In this document: positions 1-12,100 of the stretch, piece after piece
How positions within the stretch are numbered: position 1 is the first letter of the stretch
How the letters are laid out: each line of letters starts with the position of its first letter
From: Rhizophlyctis rosea
Lineage: Eukaryota; Chytridiomycota; Chytridiomycetes; Rhizophlyctidales; Rhizophlyctidaceae
Assembly (NCBI GenBank): GCA_027596075.1
Contig: JADGJC010000052.1
Coordinates: 1-64,000, forward strand
DNA: 64,000 nt
Direction of reading: 5' to 3'
Program-made: the position numbers and the translations under genes
Notes under the pieces: model-generated
What the model was told of the DNA's origin: nothing
Databases searched by the model: none
The model's input: the letters and a program-made list of their open reading frames with translations, nothing else

Positions 1-298
1 AGATGATTTGGGGTATACCCGGAGTGTGGTTTTGTAGACTGTGTTTCTGTTTTCATTTTATGTTGGTGATCTTCTTAATATTCTGTTTCTTGGATCAAAG
101 CACATTGTTTTGCAATGATGCACCACTTTGTGTTTTCACGCTCTCCATTGGGAGTGAGGTCGAGGATACCACCAGAGAGGGGTGCACATCGGGAGAGCTG
201 GGCGTGTGACTTAGCTCAAGTGCATATCATGGCATATATGTACATACATATCATCCAAAGTGCAGTTCCCATCATCATCTTCATGCTTTCATTACCCA

Positions 299-3200
299 CT
301 ACCACGTAATAAAACTAGTTTTCCAGCTCTGGGGTGAAGCCACGAGCGGACATCGTTCCTCCTTCCGCTGCAACGTTGTTATATTCGGCATTGGGCGCGA
401 CCCCACCAACGAGCGCAAACGCTCGACTCGCTGCCCATCTTCTGCGACGATGTTTGTCCAATGATGTACGAGGCGGTTGTGGTAGGATAGGGATTGTAGG
501 TAGGGAATATATTTGGAGGAGTGATGGGAGGGGTGGGAGGATGGAAAGAGGCGGGTGAAGTTGCCGCGGCGGGAGTTCTGGGTGTCAGTGGGCAAGGGGT
601 TTGGAGATATTAATGGGTTGTGGATAGGAGTGAAGAATTGAGTTCATACAGAATTGAGATCATATAGGGTGACAACCCTTTTCGCACCAGACATGGTACA
701 CGGAAGAGCGATAGAAACTGCAAAATGAAATATTCCGCTCCCCCTTACCTCGTTCTCAACCTCTTTCAAAATCTCCAAATCATATTCCGTCAACTCCGCC
801 AGAAAATTCGCTGTAAACTCCCTCCGTCGTCTCATTCTCTCCTGTGCGGTCGTCGTTGTCGTCTGTTGTCTAATGCCCGCTCCTCCCATCCCACCTGCTA
901 ACACTCCACCACGAGGTCGTTTGCCGCTTCTGTCAAAATACACAGGGGTCTTTTCATAAGTCTTCTCATTAAACCATTACTCCAATCCGTCATAATATAC
1001 GAGAAAAACCAAAGAACCTTCGCCAAAACTCACCTCCCACCACTCCCCCCCATAAACCTCCTCAAACCCCTCACATCCCCAACCCTAACCCCCACCAAAT
1101 TCAGAAGATCCGCACACATCCTCGACTTGACGTCATAATCCGTCGGGCACGAATACTTTAACGACGGACTGATGTTGACTTCGAGCAGCCAGGGTTTCAG
1201 GTGGGAGTCGAGGAGGATGTCGAAGCCGAAGAGTTCGTAGCAGTTTGTGCTGTGTGGTCGCTTTTTGTGAGTTGGGGAGAGGAGGAGGGAGGGGGGAAGG
1301 GGGAGGGAAGAAGGCTCACCGGGATGGAACATGCATTTTAACACCGGAGCTGTTGGCCATGTGGACTGAGAGCATTGTTTTGAGGATGACGTCATTGATG
1401 GAGGACCAGATTTTGGGGAAGGAGATGTTTTGGGTTGTTAGGTATTTTTTGAGGGTTTTTAAGGACCTTTTTGTTGGCGCGAGGGGAGATGGTGTGATGT
1501 CGTTCAGTCAAGCGTTCCATTTGCCCCCTTTAGAGGCCCTGATCGATTTCCTTCTCACCATTTCCTATCTCGAACATCAAACTCCGTCTCGTCGTCCATC
1601 TTTTCTTCTTCGTCGGCACCATGAAGCCTCTTAGCCCGTTTACTGATACTGTAATTCGTGAGATGGACCAACCGTCTCCGCAGATCTTTATGGGCGGTGC
1701 TCCGTTTGTATCTGGGAAATATGGGAGCGATCAATCTCAACATGAGAGATTCTCCACGAGAACAAACTCACCCCTCACTAGCAAACCTCACAACCCCCTC
1801 CTCAAACAAATAAACCCTCAATGGATCCCACCCCGTCACAACAACATACAGCCTAATATCAAACTTTCGTCCCATTATTAGGTACGGATTGCTAATGTAC
1901 CGCGACACGACAGCTTCACGTCCTTTAGTTGGCATATGGCTCCACTTTGAGACGAGCTTGATGCCGTTGCCGCGGGCGGAGGCGGGGGGTTTAATTATCC
2001 ATATTGTGTTGGGGGGGCTGGAGTGGAAGGAGCGGTGGAGGGCGCGGCGATTTGTTGGGTGGATGTGGGTTTCGGGCATGTAGGAGAAGGACTGGGGAGG
2101 GGTCATTAGTGGGGTGAGGAAGGGGAGAAGGGTGGGAAGAGGCGAGGGAGAAGGGGAGACTTACGTCTCTTCCAAAGCGTTTTTGCATTGCGCAGTAGTT
2201 TTGGTAAAGTTTGTCTATGGAGGAGGAGGACATACGTGAATGATGAGAGAGCTTTCAGCCCCTTTCTCCGTCCTCCTGATTGAAGGCGGCAGAAGGACGA
2301 CATATGATACCCACTATCCTCTTCCCGCGACTCACCTTTGCGTCCACACTCGAACGACATGGGGAAATGATTGACTTTCTGATACGGATGGATCTTCGCA
2401 AATTGTTCCAAACGGAAATGTTTGCCCCAACATCCGAGCCAGTGTTTGCCCGATTTGATCAGTTTGAAGTTGGCGCGGCGGAGGGTTTCTGAAATCGGGA
2501 ATTTTCACGCGCGAGGAGGAGGAAAAGTTGTTGATAGTGTGAGGAACAATGTCCACATGAAGGCGACGTCTTTTTATCAATGGTGGAAGAACTTACCGCG
2601 CATTACATTGGGCGTAAACGCAGATATCTTCCATCGAAGTGCTGCGCGAAGGTCGTCGGGTAGAGCTTCCACTGTTGGAAAGAAGAATCATAGCAGGAGA
2701 GAGCTGGGGTGAGCAACCGTACTTTCGATTCCATTTCGCTTCTCAATTCAACCAAAGCGAAACCCTGATGAGCTGATCTCATCACGATACTTTCACTCCA
2801 AATGCGGTGCAGAACAACGCACCAGTCTCTCCAATATAAGGAAAATAAACCACATCCTCTTCATCATCAAACAAACTCTTGATCACCGACGGCTTTACAA
2901 CCTCCCTCCCCGTCAACGTAGGAAACCCTGGTCGGATAGGCAACGTCATCCCGCGCGCTCTCGTCAAATTCCCACCACTCTCTACTAAAGTTATTGACGA
3001 ATCCTCACGTTGCGCACTAAGATTCCACTCCCCAGTCACCCCACCAATATCCTCACTTTCCTCCTCCCCGTCTTCAAGATCAATGTCATCTTCCTCTTCG
3101 TCGTCGCTGTCACATTCAAGTTCTTCGTATATTGTGTCGGAGAGGCTTTCGTGCTGTGAAGTGATAATGGGTGGTGTGTAGTCTGGATCGGGAGTTGGTT

Positions 3201-3411
3201 TGCGGTGAAGGTCTAGGTTCAGTGTTGTGGTGCTGGAAGTATTACTTGATGACAAGGACTCCAATGAGTGAGCGCAGAGTTGGACGGTGACGGTGGGAAC
3301 ACCTCCATGTCGTGACATGAGGTGCTGTTGGGGCCGATGCGGAGGACGGCGGCGTGCGGAGGGTGGTTGGGAAGTCCATGCTGTTGATATTGTTGGTGGG
3401 AGTTTGGTCAT
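299..3411 (-). CDS. Tubulin polyglutamylase, TTLL4-type
   Basis: Tubulin-tyrosine-ligase-like enzymes add glutamate chains to tubulin tails, typically on axonemal or centriolar microtubules. Exons read on the minus strand: 2823..3411, 2597..2671, 2336..2488, 2165..2214, 1772..2091, 1559..1711, 1320..1466, 1034..1249, 749..961, 299..577. The ATP-grasp core is clear: KPPASARGNGIKL, then GRKFDIRLYVVVTGWDPLRV, HLTNYS, FGFDILLD and PWLLEVNISPSL. The C-terminal piece NSRRGNFTRLFPS also fits TTLL4. An acidic N-terminal region precedes the core. An apparent TGA at 1508-1510 is avoided if exon 7 starts at 1466, which gives RKW-SLKTLKKYL as in the family. The join between 1034..1249 and 749..961 is out of phase, next to a run of G. 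The start at 3411 is the first ATG of the long acidic exon; an earlier exon is possible. Confidence 0.88.
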
Positions 3412-3785
3412 TGGGGAGATTGCATTGAACAGGGGTAAATTTCTTTTTGGGGACGGCGAGCGTTTGCATTCAGAAAGTTATGATGATAGAGTTGTGAATC
3501 TATCTGATCACTATGCGATTGAGTTTTGTGAGAAAGTCCTTTTTTTGAGTCCGAGGAGATGGGTCTTTGGTGCACCGGTGATTATGACTGTGTATTTTCG
3601 GACATTGTTTATGGCAGTGATTGGGCAATCTTTTCCAACGTCGAGAGTCATCGTGTATCTTTCTATTGAACTGAAGAGGGAGACCTGACGTGGGGATGAT
3701 CCGTGGAGTATAGTATTTGGAAAAGCCAGATGAGGTTTGAGAGAACTTCACACAGACAACCAACACACACAACCAAGATTCTTAA

Positions 3786-3905
3786 TGGCCCATGGTGGGA
3801 GTCGAACCCACCCGCGATCGAAAGTTTGCTTGTTCAACCTCACGCAACCCAACCAACAGGTGGATTGCGTGTGATCAGAGGCTCCACTGCTCTGACCAAC
3901 GGCCA
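3786..3905 (-). other. tRNA-like sequence (degenerate tRNA or tRNA-derived repeat)
   Basis: On the minus strand there is a perfect T-arm (GTGGG stem, 7-base loop, CCCAC) with a consensus B box, GGTTCGACTCC, and a following GGGCCA 3' acceptor half. An A-box-like TGGCCGTTGGTC lies about 100 bases upstream. The 5' acceptor half pairs imperfectly, and no proper anticodon arm forms. In its place are two other hairpins (TCAGAG/CTCTGA and CACGCAA/TTGCGTG). It could be an intron-containing tRNA, a tRNA pseudogene or the head of a tRNA-derived SINE. Confidence 0.4.
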
Positions 3906-4478
3906 AACCTCGGACAACAAACTTCTCACGCATCGGCCTAGGGTGTTCCCTCACCGCCAGTCACTTCCGTCTGATACCCTTGCGGGCTCGGCCTGGCAAT
4001 GTGTCCCCGCCCACCTTTCTGAGTACAGGCAATGTGCCCTTCGCGTACCCAGTCCAGACCAGACTTCGGATCAGCACATAGAGGTCACACCCTATCCGAA
4101 ATGGACGTGTTTTGTAGTTGATGTGCATTGATTGACGTGAGAGTGAGATGATTTCGGAAAAGGAGCGGAAAAGATGCAAAGAGTGTGGGAAAGAAATGGA
4201 TTGACCCTCAGCTGGGATTTTGAAGACATTCTTCGTGACGTACAGTCACACATTCACCCCAGCCACCTCATAATCAGACCAAATAAGACCACATTACGCC
4301 AAGCCACATCCCAACTTGACGCTCCTATTTGCATTGCTTCGCTCTGATCCCGACTTCGGATTTCCCACTCACCGCAAGTCAAAAAGGGTTTTCTGAGTTC
4401 CCACATCAATTTTCGCACGGTCCGCTACTTCCAGATCTTCATCCGCAAAAACTTCTTCCCACCTCCATCTTCAGCATC

Positions 4479-4900
4479 ATGAGCAACCCGGACGGTCTCA
4501 TCTCCCTCAAGGTCAAATCTCAAGAAAACGAAGTCTACTTCAAAATCAAGGCAAAAACTCAACTAAAGAAGTTGATGGCCACATACTGCGAGCGTAAGTC
4601 ACTTACTCCCCGACTCCTATTATTTAATCTGCGCACCGCTTTTGCAGGAGCAGTCTAACAACAAAATTTTCCCTCCACCTGATCAGGACAAGGAAAGCAA
4701 CCAAATCAAGTCCGCTTCCTCTACGACGGCGTAAGACTGACTGAAACCCAAACCCCGGAAGAACTTGGCATGGAGGACGACGACGTTATCGACGTGGTAT
4801 GTACCTCCTCCTGCTCCCTCGCTGTTGTTGCCGCAAGTGAAAGCAGCCACTTACCATCCTTCCCTTTTTACAGATGACAGAACAGCTCGGTGGTCATTAA
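4479..4900 (+). CDS. SUMO, ubiquitin-like modifier
   Basis: Small ubiquitin-like protein conjugated to lysines of nuclear and other targets. Exons 4479..4593, 4687..4796 and 4874..4900 encode 83 residues with consistent phases. Recognisable SUMO signatures are ISLKVKSQENEVYFKIK, VRFLYDGVRL and the TPEELGMEDDDVIDV stretch. It ends TEQLGGH, so the conjugating Gly-Gly is followed by one residue that a Ulp-type protease must remove. The protein is short because its N-terminal tail is only a few residues. The ATG at 4479 follows a pyrimidine-rich leader and starts directly before the ubiquitin-like fold. Confidence 0.95.
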
Positions 4901-5234
4901 TGCCACCGCACTCCAACAACATATCATTTGAAACTTCCCATATTCTCGCATTAAATTTTTAGGGATCGAAGCAAAAAGCCACGAAAGGAATCATCAGAAC
5001 GACAGTTGATGTCGGACTGGTGAATCCTCGGGTTTGTGCTTGCTTTGATTTTTTGGCGGGGATGTGTGTAATTTATTGTACAGAAGCCCGACAAGTGTGA
5101 AAATACGATATCTTTCGCAACAAATTTCGCAACAAATATGTGCTCTTGGGAAATTTCAAAAATAAGTGAGACCGTTTCAATCTTTTGAAGTGACTAAATG
5201 GAGCTTTTCTGCAACACTGTGCAGGGCAACGTTT

Positions 5235-5427
5235 TTGCCGGCGAATTGCAAAATCAGCCATCCCAAGCAAGACATTGCCACGGGGTTGCAACTCGCAATG
5301 GAGCGCCACCACTCCATGGCAATAAGTGTGTTGCCGGCGAGTTCAAAATCCAGCCATTCCAAGCAAGACATTGCGCACGGGTTTTAACTCGTGAAGCAGT
5401 CCACCACTTGGCAATAAGTGTGTTGCC
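5235..5427. repeat. Degenerate ~96-bp tandem repeat
   Basis: Two imperfect head-to-tail units start at 5235 and 5331, with a partial third at 5423. Each carries TTGCCGGCGA, then AAGCAAGACATTGC, then a GGCAATAAGTGTG-type end. Spacings are 96 and 92 bases. It lies in the gap between SUMO and the ABC transporter (4901-5699). No gene is supported in that gap. Confidence 0.7.
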
Positions 5428-5699
5428 CTTTTTTATCTGCAAAAGTGACTAAAAATTTCGCCACAGCGTAACAGCGTGCAAAGGCAATACAATTGCGGGC
5501 GAACATCAACCAATACTCCAAGGAGACCCGTTTGCGGCACATGCAATAGTTATAGCGCAACCTTCGACGACAGCCTGTGAGCGCACTGGGCATATGAAAA
5601 CATATGTGGGGCGGAAAAGCATAACATGTCGACCAATAACTTCAATTCCCACAGTATTACCCTCCTCATCCAGCATTATACAAACCCCATTCAAGACCT

Positions 5700-8443
5700 C
5701 TAAAGCACCGTACGCTTAGCATGCTTCAACTCCCCCTCCCCCTCCCCCTTCCCCTCCCCAACCTCCAACCTCAACTCCTGATTAATCTCCCCCAACCTCT
5801 TCTTCAACCCCTCCACCTCCCCCAACTGCCCCTCAAGAGTCTTAATCTCCTCCTCAACACTCTTCAAAAACCCTTCACCACCATCCGTCCCAATCTTCTC
5901 ATAGCTCCACGCATCACCAGCACCGCCCTCCCCGACCCGTAACAGGAACTTGTGGTATTTGAAAAGCGAAGGGCGGTGCGAGATGGTTACGATGGTGATG
6001 TTTTCGTCTTTTGCGGTGGAGTAGAGGAGGGCTTCGACGTCTGTTGAGACTGCTGCGGTGGCTTCGTCGAGGATGGCGAAGCGCGGGTGGTGGTAGAAGA
6101 GGCGGGCGAGCTGTGTGTGTCATGAAGTCAGATTATTAAATGCCCCTTGGTAATCCCAATGGAAACACTAACCTGCATACGCTGCTTTTCACCCCCCGAA
6201 AACACATCCTTCCACTCCTTAACCGCCCCCCAACCCCCCTCCCTCTCCGGAATATAATCCAAATAAACCTTCTTCAAAATCCCAAACAAATCCTCATCCG
6301 TCCTCCCGGCCTTTTCCATCTCCTCAACCGTATGCGGGTAAATAACTTGTTCCCTCAAACTCCCAATCGCCAAGTACGGCCGCTGCGGGATATAGAAAAT
6401 CGTGTTCAGCTCTGCTTCCGGTCGGTCGATGCGGCCTTCGAAGAGGGGCCATAGCCCGGCGATGAGGCGAAGGATGGATGTTTTGCCGGCGCCGTTGGGT
6501 CCCGTGATCATGAGGTGGTCTCCAGGGCCGATGTTGAAGCAGAGGTCGCGGATTAGGAGGGTGTCGCCGTTAGGGGTTGAGACGGGGACGTTTTCGAATT
6601 TGATGCCTGTTTGCGCAAAAATCAACTGATCTGGTTTCATCTCCTTCCAAATAACCACAGCACATACCATTGTATCCCAACTCGAAAATGCCTCGTATCG
6701 ACTCCAAGGAGAAGTGCTCGTGTTGCGATGCAGCCTCAGATTTGACATACTTATTGTCATGCAAATCTTGTAGGACGCGAAGCATGTTGTACACGCGGTA
6801 TGTGTATCCTGCTAGCTCGTTGAGCTCTTTGTACGAGTACATGATGCGGCCTCCAGCGTCGGCAAGCGAGATCATCAGTCTAGAATGATACCGCCGTGTG
6901 AGTGAGCTTGAGAACACATCTACGACAAATCAGCCGCTTAACGCCCCGAAATCCTACCGCTTATTCGTAATGAACCCCTGCGTCCGACTCCCCGTCATCC
7001 GATCCATTCTCGCACTCCCCTCCCCATGCTCCGCCGCAATCCGCGCCTCATGCCGCTTCGCTCTCGCCCCCGCCAACTCCGGGAAAAACACCGGAATAGC
7101 CGCAATCAGCAACCCGGCCGCCGACCAACTATACTTGATCAAGAAGTCCTCAAACATGTTGTAGGCGATGCGGATGCGGTAGATGCGGTTGATATGTTTG
7201 ATAAGGCGTGAGTAGGTGCGTGAGAGGATGGAGTGTTCTAGGTCTGCGCCGTTGTAGAAGGCGATTTCTTCGGCGTTTGTGATGAGGCGGGAGTGGGCGC
7301 TGCGGAAGTTTCCCTAATGATGCGGCGATGTCAAAGATTGATGTGGACAGGCGTGTATTTCTGAGTGGGCATACCTCCAACTTGGCTTCCTCAGCGGCCA
7401 GTTTACCGAACGCAGGTGTCGCGGCGCGCAAAATGGTTGCCGTAACACCATAATTGACTAATAGTCCCCACATTCCTAGTGAACCAATACTCCGCGCCAG
7501 CTGGTAGTTGAAGATGATCATGTCCAGCACGGGTTTCCCAAGATTGGAGTACAAGGATGCTAGCGCGTTGCAGAAGCGGTTCATGTCCGTTGTGATCAAC
7601 CTTGGAATCAACGTTTCAATCCTTGTTAACAAAATGTCAGCACCACGTCCTCTGCACTCACTGATCGGCTCCGTCTATCCGATGGTCGAGGTTGATGGCT
7701 TTGTAGTAGGTGTTGTTGGTCATATATAGGTCGTGCACATACTTTGTCAGGCTGGTACGGAGGGAGATGGACAGTTTGGATTGAAGGTATCGGATCTGTG
7801 TTTCCGGTCATAAATATCCGAGGTGCTTGTTCAAGGTGTGATCGGAAACTCACCATGCTATTGGTGTACGTTGCCGGAATTGCAATTCCAAACCAGTATA
7901 CTAATCCGCGCAGGAACTCTTTGCCATCTGCGGCAACCTGTGTATGGAGATTTTTCAACATCGCGTTTTGCCGTCATGAACGGCGTGCCCAACCACCCCT
8001 ACCAAATCACGAACAAGCCTCCCATCCAAACGCGCGACAATGACCGACAGGTACGTCCTCAAAATCAAGAAAAACGTATGCAACGCGAGAATCCCCATCG
8101 TTTTTGACTTCCATTTCGGCACGCATATCCGTCCAATGAACCGCAACTGTCGCAAAAACCGGCTATCGACCGCGACTTTGACTTTATCTTTGTCGATTAT
8201 CAGAGGTTTTGCCAAGTCCCGCTCCTCCTCGGCATATAACCGTTTTGACTTTCGGCTGAGTTTGCGGTAGTAGTAGGTTGAAGCTGCTGCGAATAGGATG
8301 CCATATACTAGTCGACGGGTTCGGGTGGTTCTGGTGTAGAAGGTGCCCGTTGCCACTAGGGCTGGAGTTGCGCGGTCTGATACGTGGTCGACCAGCGACG
8401 AGACGGTCGGGGTGAAATCAGGTAGTGTTTTTGAGAGTGACAT
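5700..8443 (-). CDS. Peroxisomal fatty-acyl ABC half-transporter (ABCD family)
   Basis: ABCD half-transporters dimerise in the peroxisomal membrane and import acyl-CoA for beta-oxidation. Exons on the minus strand: 8003..8443, 7854..7937, 7662..7795, 7375..7621, 6958..7313, 6668..6879, 6173..6606, 5700..6110, giving 772 residues with all phases consistent. The membrane half shows LDGRLVRDLVAADGKEFLRG, IPATYTNSMIRYLQSKL and NAEEIAFYNG, the conserved ABCD loop. The nucleotide-binding half has Walker A GPNGAGKTS, Q-loop YIPQRPY, signature FSGGEKQRM, Walker B AILDEATAAVS and the H-loop ISHRPSL. A Glu/Lys-rich coiled tail follows. Length and order match PMP70/Pxa2-type proteins. I cannot separate ABCD1/2 from ABCD3 by eye. 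Confidence 0.93.
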
Positions 8444-9169
8444 GGTGCTTTGTGTTGGGTATACTTTTCGTGTGCCGCCATGCCACGAATGGCATACCAC
8501 TTATTCTCAGGCAAACGTGAGGGGTCAACCAGCGAAGGTCACCTTCGAGATAGGAACTTGTCTAAAGTAGGTGGTTGGTTCACGACGTTCTTTGGTAAGA
8601 GCGGATGAGGGCAGTGGATCGCGGATGGAAGTGTTAGGGGTAAAAGCAGACGGGTGAACCGAGAGACCCATGTGCATGCTGCACCACCCGATCCAGTTCA
8701 GGGTGCCGGATCGTGGATGACGCGTTTCAGTGGAGACACGTGAGTGCTATAAGTTTCACATGTCAAGCGCAGTCAAGGGTTCGCAGTCCTTCTCTTTCCC
8801 ACGCCATTTCATTTTCCCACGATCACATCATCTTTTCCAATATTCCACACTTATTGTGCGTTGGCATCGCGTTGTTGCTTACACGCTTGCATAGACAGGC
8901 TCAAATCGAATCTTGCGCAGTGTGGTAAGGGCTTACAGATGGTGTTATCGTGAACTCTGTTAACCTTACGATATTCAGTACCAATAGCTTCAGCCAGTGC
9001 ATCAACATCTTCACAACCGACAACTCGTCCCTCCGCTCAAAACGTGGGAGGAGTGACTCCTGATGTCTTACGTGGGCTAGAAACGCGTACAGTTCATCTC
9101 CTTCACCACGACCACGAAATCCCCATCTCAACTCACTACCAACTACACAACACAATCCCTTCGACAAAA
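8444..9169. promoter_or_regulatory. Shared upstream region of two divergent genes
   Basis: Gap between the start of the ABC transporter (-) and the F-box/ankyrin gene (+). It must hold both promoters. No convincing reading frame or repeat is seen. Confidence 0.4.
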
Positions 9170-12100
9170 ATGGCGACACCGGCTGCGGCAGCACTCCCAC
9201 CACAACCCCAGGCACTACTCCCCGTCGAGATCCTTCACGAAATTGCGTACTTCTGCGACTACGAGACCGCCCACAAATGTCGTGACACTTGCAATTACCT
9301 GCGAAAAGTGGTTCGCGAGGCCGACTTTCGATTGCACTACTTCGGTCCGCATGCGGCATGGGTCTGGGCATCTTGGTATGGCGAAGTCAAAGATCTTGAG
9401 CGAATCAACACTACGGGACCGGATTTCTCTTTCATGGAGGGACGTCTCAGCAAGGTTGACATGGCGTTGCGTTTGGCTTGCATGAATAAGGGTGCTGCAG
9501 TTGTGCGATGGGCATTGAAAAATGGCGCTTCAGCGGATGCACCTATACGCCCGTCGCCGTACCGAAACTCTCGTCGTCCGTATCGTCGACCCAATCGCTC
9601 CATATACCCGCAACCATATTTCGCCGGCGAGTTTTTTGATGCACTGGAAGCCGCACCGGACGTGTGGCATTCGGCTCAAAGGACCATCTTTACGCTCAAG
9701 CCCATCGTGCAAGCCGTCGAAGGGGGGCATTTGGAGACGATCAAAGCATTTGCCGACTTCACATCCGACTTCAAGTTGATGAGTCCTCGCACTGACACTA
9801 GTGTTCCTTATTCAGACGATGATGAGGATGACAAAAACCTACCACTTCAACGGGCCATCGAGTTGGGTCACATCGATATCTGTGATTACCTTTTGAACAT
9901 GGTGCCCTCACTCACTCCTGGCACCTTGATGCTGGCAGCAAGATTACGGAAAATGAAACTCGTCCAATTCCTTCTGCAATCCCGCATCATACCTAAAGAG
10001 AACCTGCGCGGAGCCCTGGTACTGGCGGCAGCAAATCATGATCAAGGACTGATGGAGGTGTTTCAGCAGGCAATTGGGGACGGTTGGAACGACGAGACAT
10101 TTTTCCATCAAGCTATCGCCTTGTTCTGCCCTAACAGTGTGAAAAGGCTTCTCCCTTTCTTCACCGACTCAGCGGTATTGTCTGGCAAATTTGTTGCAGC
10201 GGTGCGGGCACTCAAATTTGAAATCGCGTACGACATCCTTCTCCACAGCAAAGCCCAAAGCCATCCCATCGCCATCGAAGAACTGGATCCGGGCTGCCTC
10301 CTACGATACGCTGCCACACGTCCCAATCCAATCCTGCACACGATCCTGAACAAAGGTATTCACCCAGACGTCGAACCAAAACACCTGCCGGAGCCGTCCA
10401 AACTACTCAAACTGCCGGAGGATTATTTTCTTGGGACACCGCTAGCAGTTGCAGCAGGGAGGGATCAAATTGAGTGCGTGGAACTACTGTTGATGCATGG
10501 TGCCGACGTCAACGCTGAGAATGGACTTGCACTCTGCCGGGCAGCCAAATTCAATTCAGGACGGGCAGTCGCGGTGCTGCTGCGAGCTGGGGCGTCGGTC
10601 AACTCCGACTTACTCTTCCTTGCCGCCGCCTACGAGCATCGTAATGAGCGACGGGATCGGTGTGAGCACCATCATTATCATCCAATGGTGACGGCATCAC
10701 TTCTTGATGCGGGGGCGGATGCAATTGGGGCCATGAAAGAAGCAATCAAGCAGAATTCGGTCTGTGCAGTCGAAGCTTTGTTGGAAGCGGTCAGGGTTTT
10801 CAAACACCAAAGAGACGACAATGGCATACCGGGCATGAACGTACGGGGTCCCGCGCTGAAGCATTTGCTGGCGATGCCTGAAGATGATTCGGTCTCAAAT
10901 CACGTACGACCCTGGGTTGAAGGATTTGCGCCGACAGAACGAATTGGAAAGATCAATCTGCCAATGGAGGAACTGATTGCGGAAGCCGTCCTACAAGACC
11001 GTCATGAGATTGCGCACGATCTAATGGGTGTTCAGGAAAAATCGATTGATATTCTGGTCAAAGATTCATCCACTCTCGCGGCGCTCCTCACTGCTGCTGA
11101 TCTTCGGCAAAACAACTCCATCAGAGAGGTTTTGCGATTGCAACACAAATCACAGGCAAAGCGGGCGGCGAGGCTGTTACTGGAGGGGAAAAGTGCTGAA
11201 GATGTTTTGGCAGATCGGGAAGTTGGCGTGGGCCTTCAAAGACGTCGCCCCTACTATCGTGACGGTTACAATCGTCAATATCATCGTCGTGGTGCTTTCC
11301 TTGAACGCGAAAAACAGTCCAGTCAGAACTACATCCCGGAACCGGATCGGGAGAAGATATACCCTTCCAGTCCAAGTGAAAATGAGGGAAGCGAAGATGG
11401 TGATGGGAGGGAGGGAACTTACCGTTTGGGAAGGAGCCCGCTTGCCCCTCCACTTCTACGTCCGCCGCGTCGTGCTGTTACTCAAATACATTCTGAACGT
11501 CGCAGGCGAAGTCACAGCGGAAGCGGTCGAAGCCGAAGTTCGAGTGATAAGGGCTGGGTCCCTTATTCTGGTGTGAGTTGGGAAGATTGGGTGACGGCGA
11601 GAAGGAAAAAGTTGTCCAACAGAATGTACCGAAAGTTGGGCGGTGATAGAAACATGAAGGATGGTACTGAGCAGGAGGGACGAACACTTGGGCGGAGGGA
11701 GCCTAGTCACGATCCCATGGCCACAGCGGAAGAAACATACAGCACTGCCGATCGCAGGGAAAGGGCTTTTGAACGGAGAGGGAGTTGGGATGGAGAGACC
11801 GAAAATGAATCGGATTTTTGGGAAAGCAGTGCTGGAGAAAGGGAGGGCAGTGTCGGAACCATGGAAAGCGGTTCCTCCGAGGCCAGCGTCTCTCCCGTCA
11901 GAAGGCGTGCTCACAGGAGAAACCGTTCTCGCACAGAAGCCGTTCGTCCACCAGCAGCCGTTCTTCCATGGGAAGCCGATCCAACGATCCCGACGGTTCG
12001 GAAAGTGACGGGCAAAAGGGAGAGGACAACAACGAATTGATGGACATTGACAATGAAAGTGACGAGCACGGCGCTGAACAAATGACCGAGATCAAACTTG

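Noticed and set aside
1508..1510. In-frame TGA inside the TTLL gene
   Set aside because: Using the acceptor before 1466 skips it and gives the sequence expected for the family in phase.
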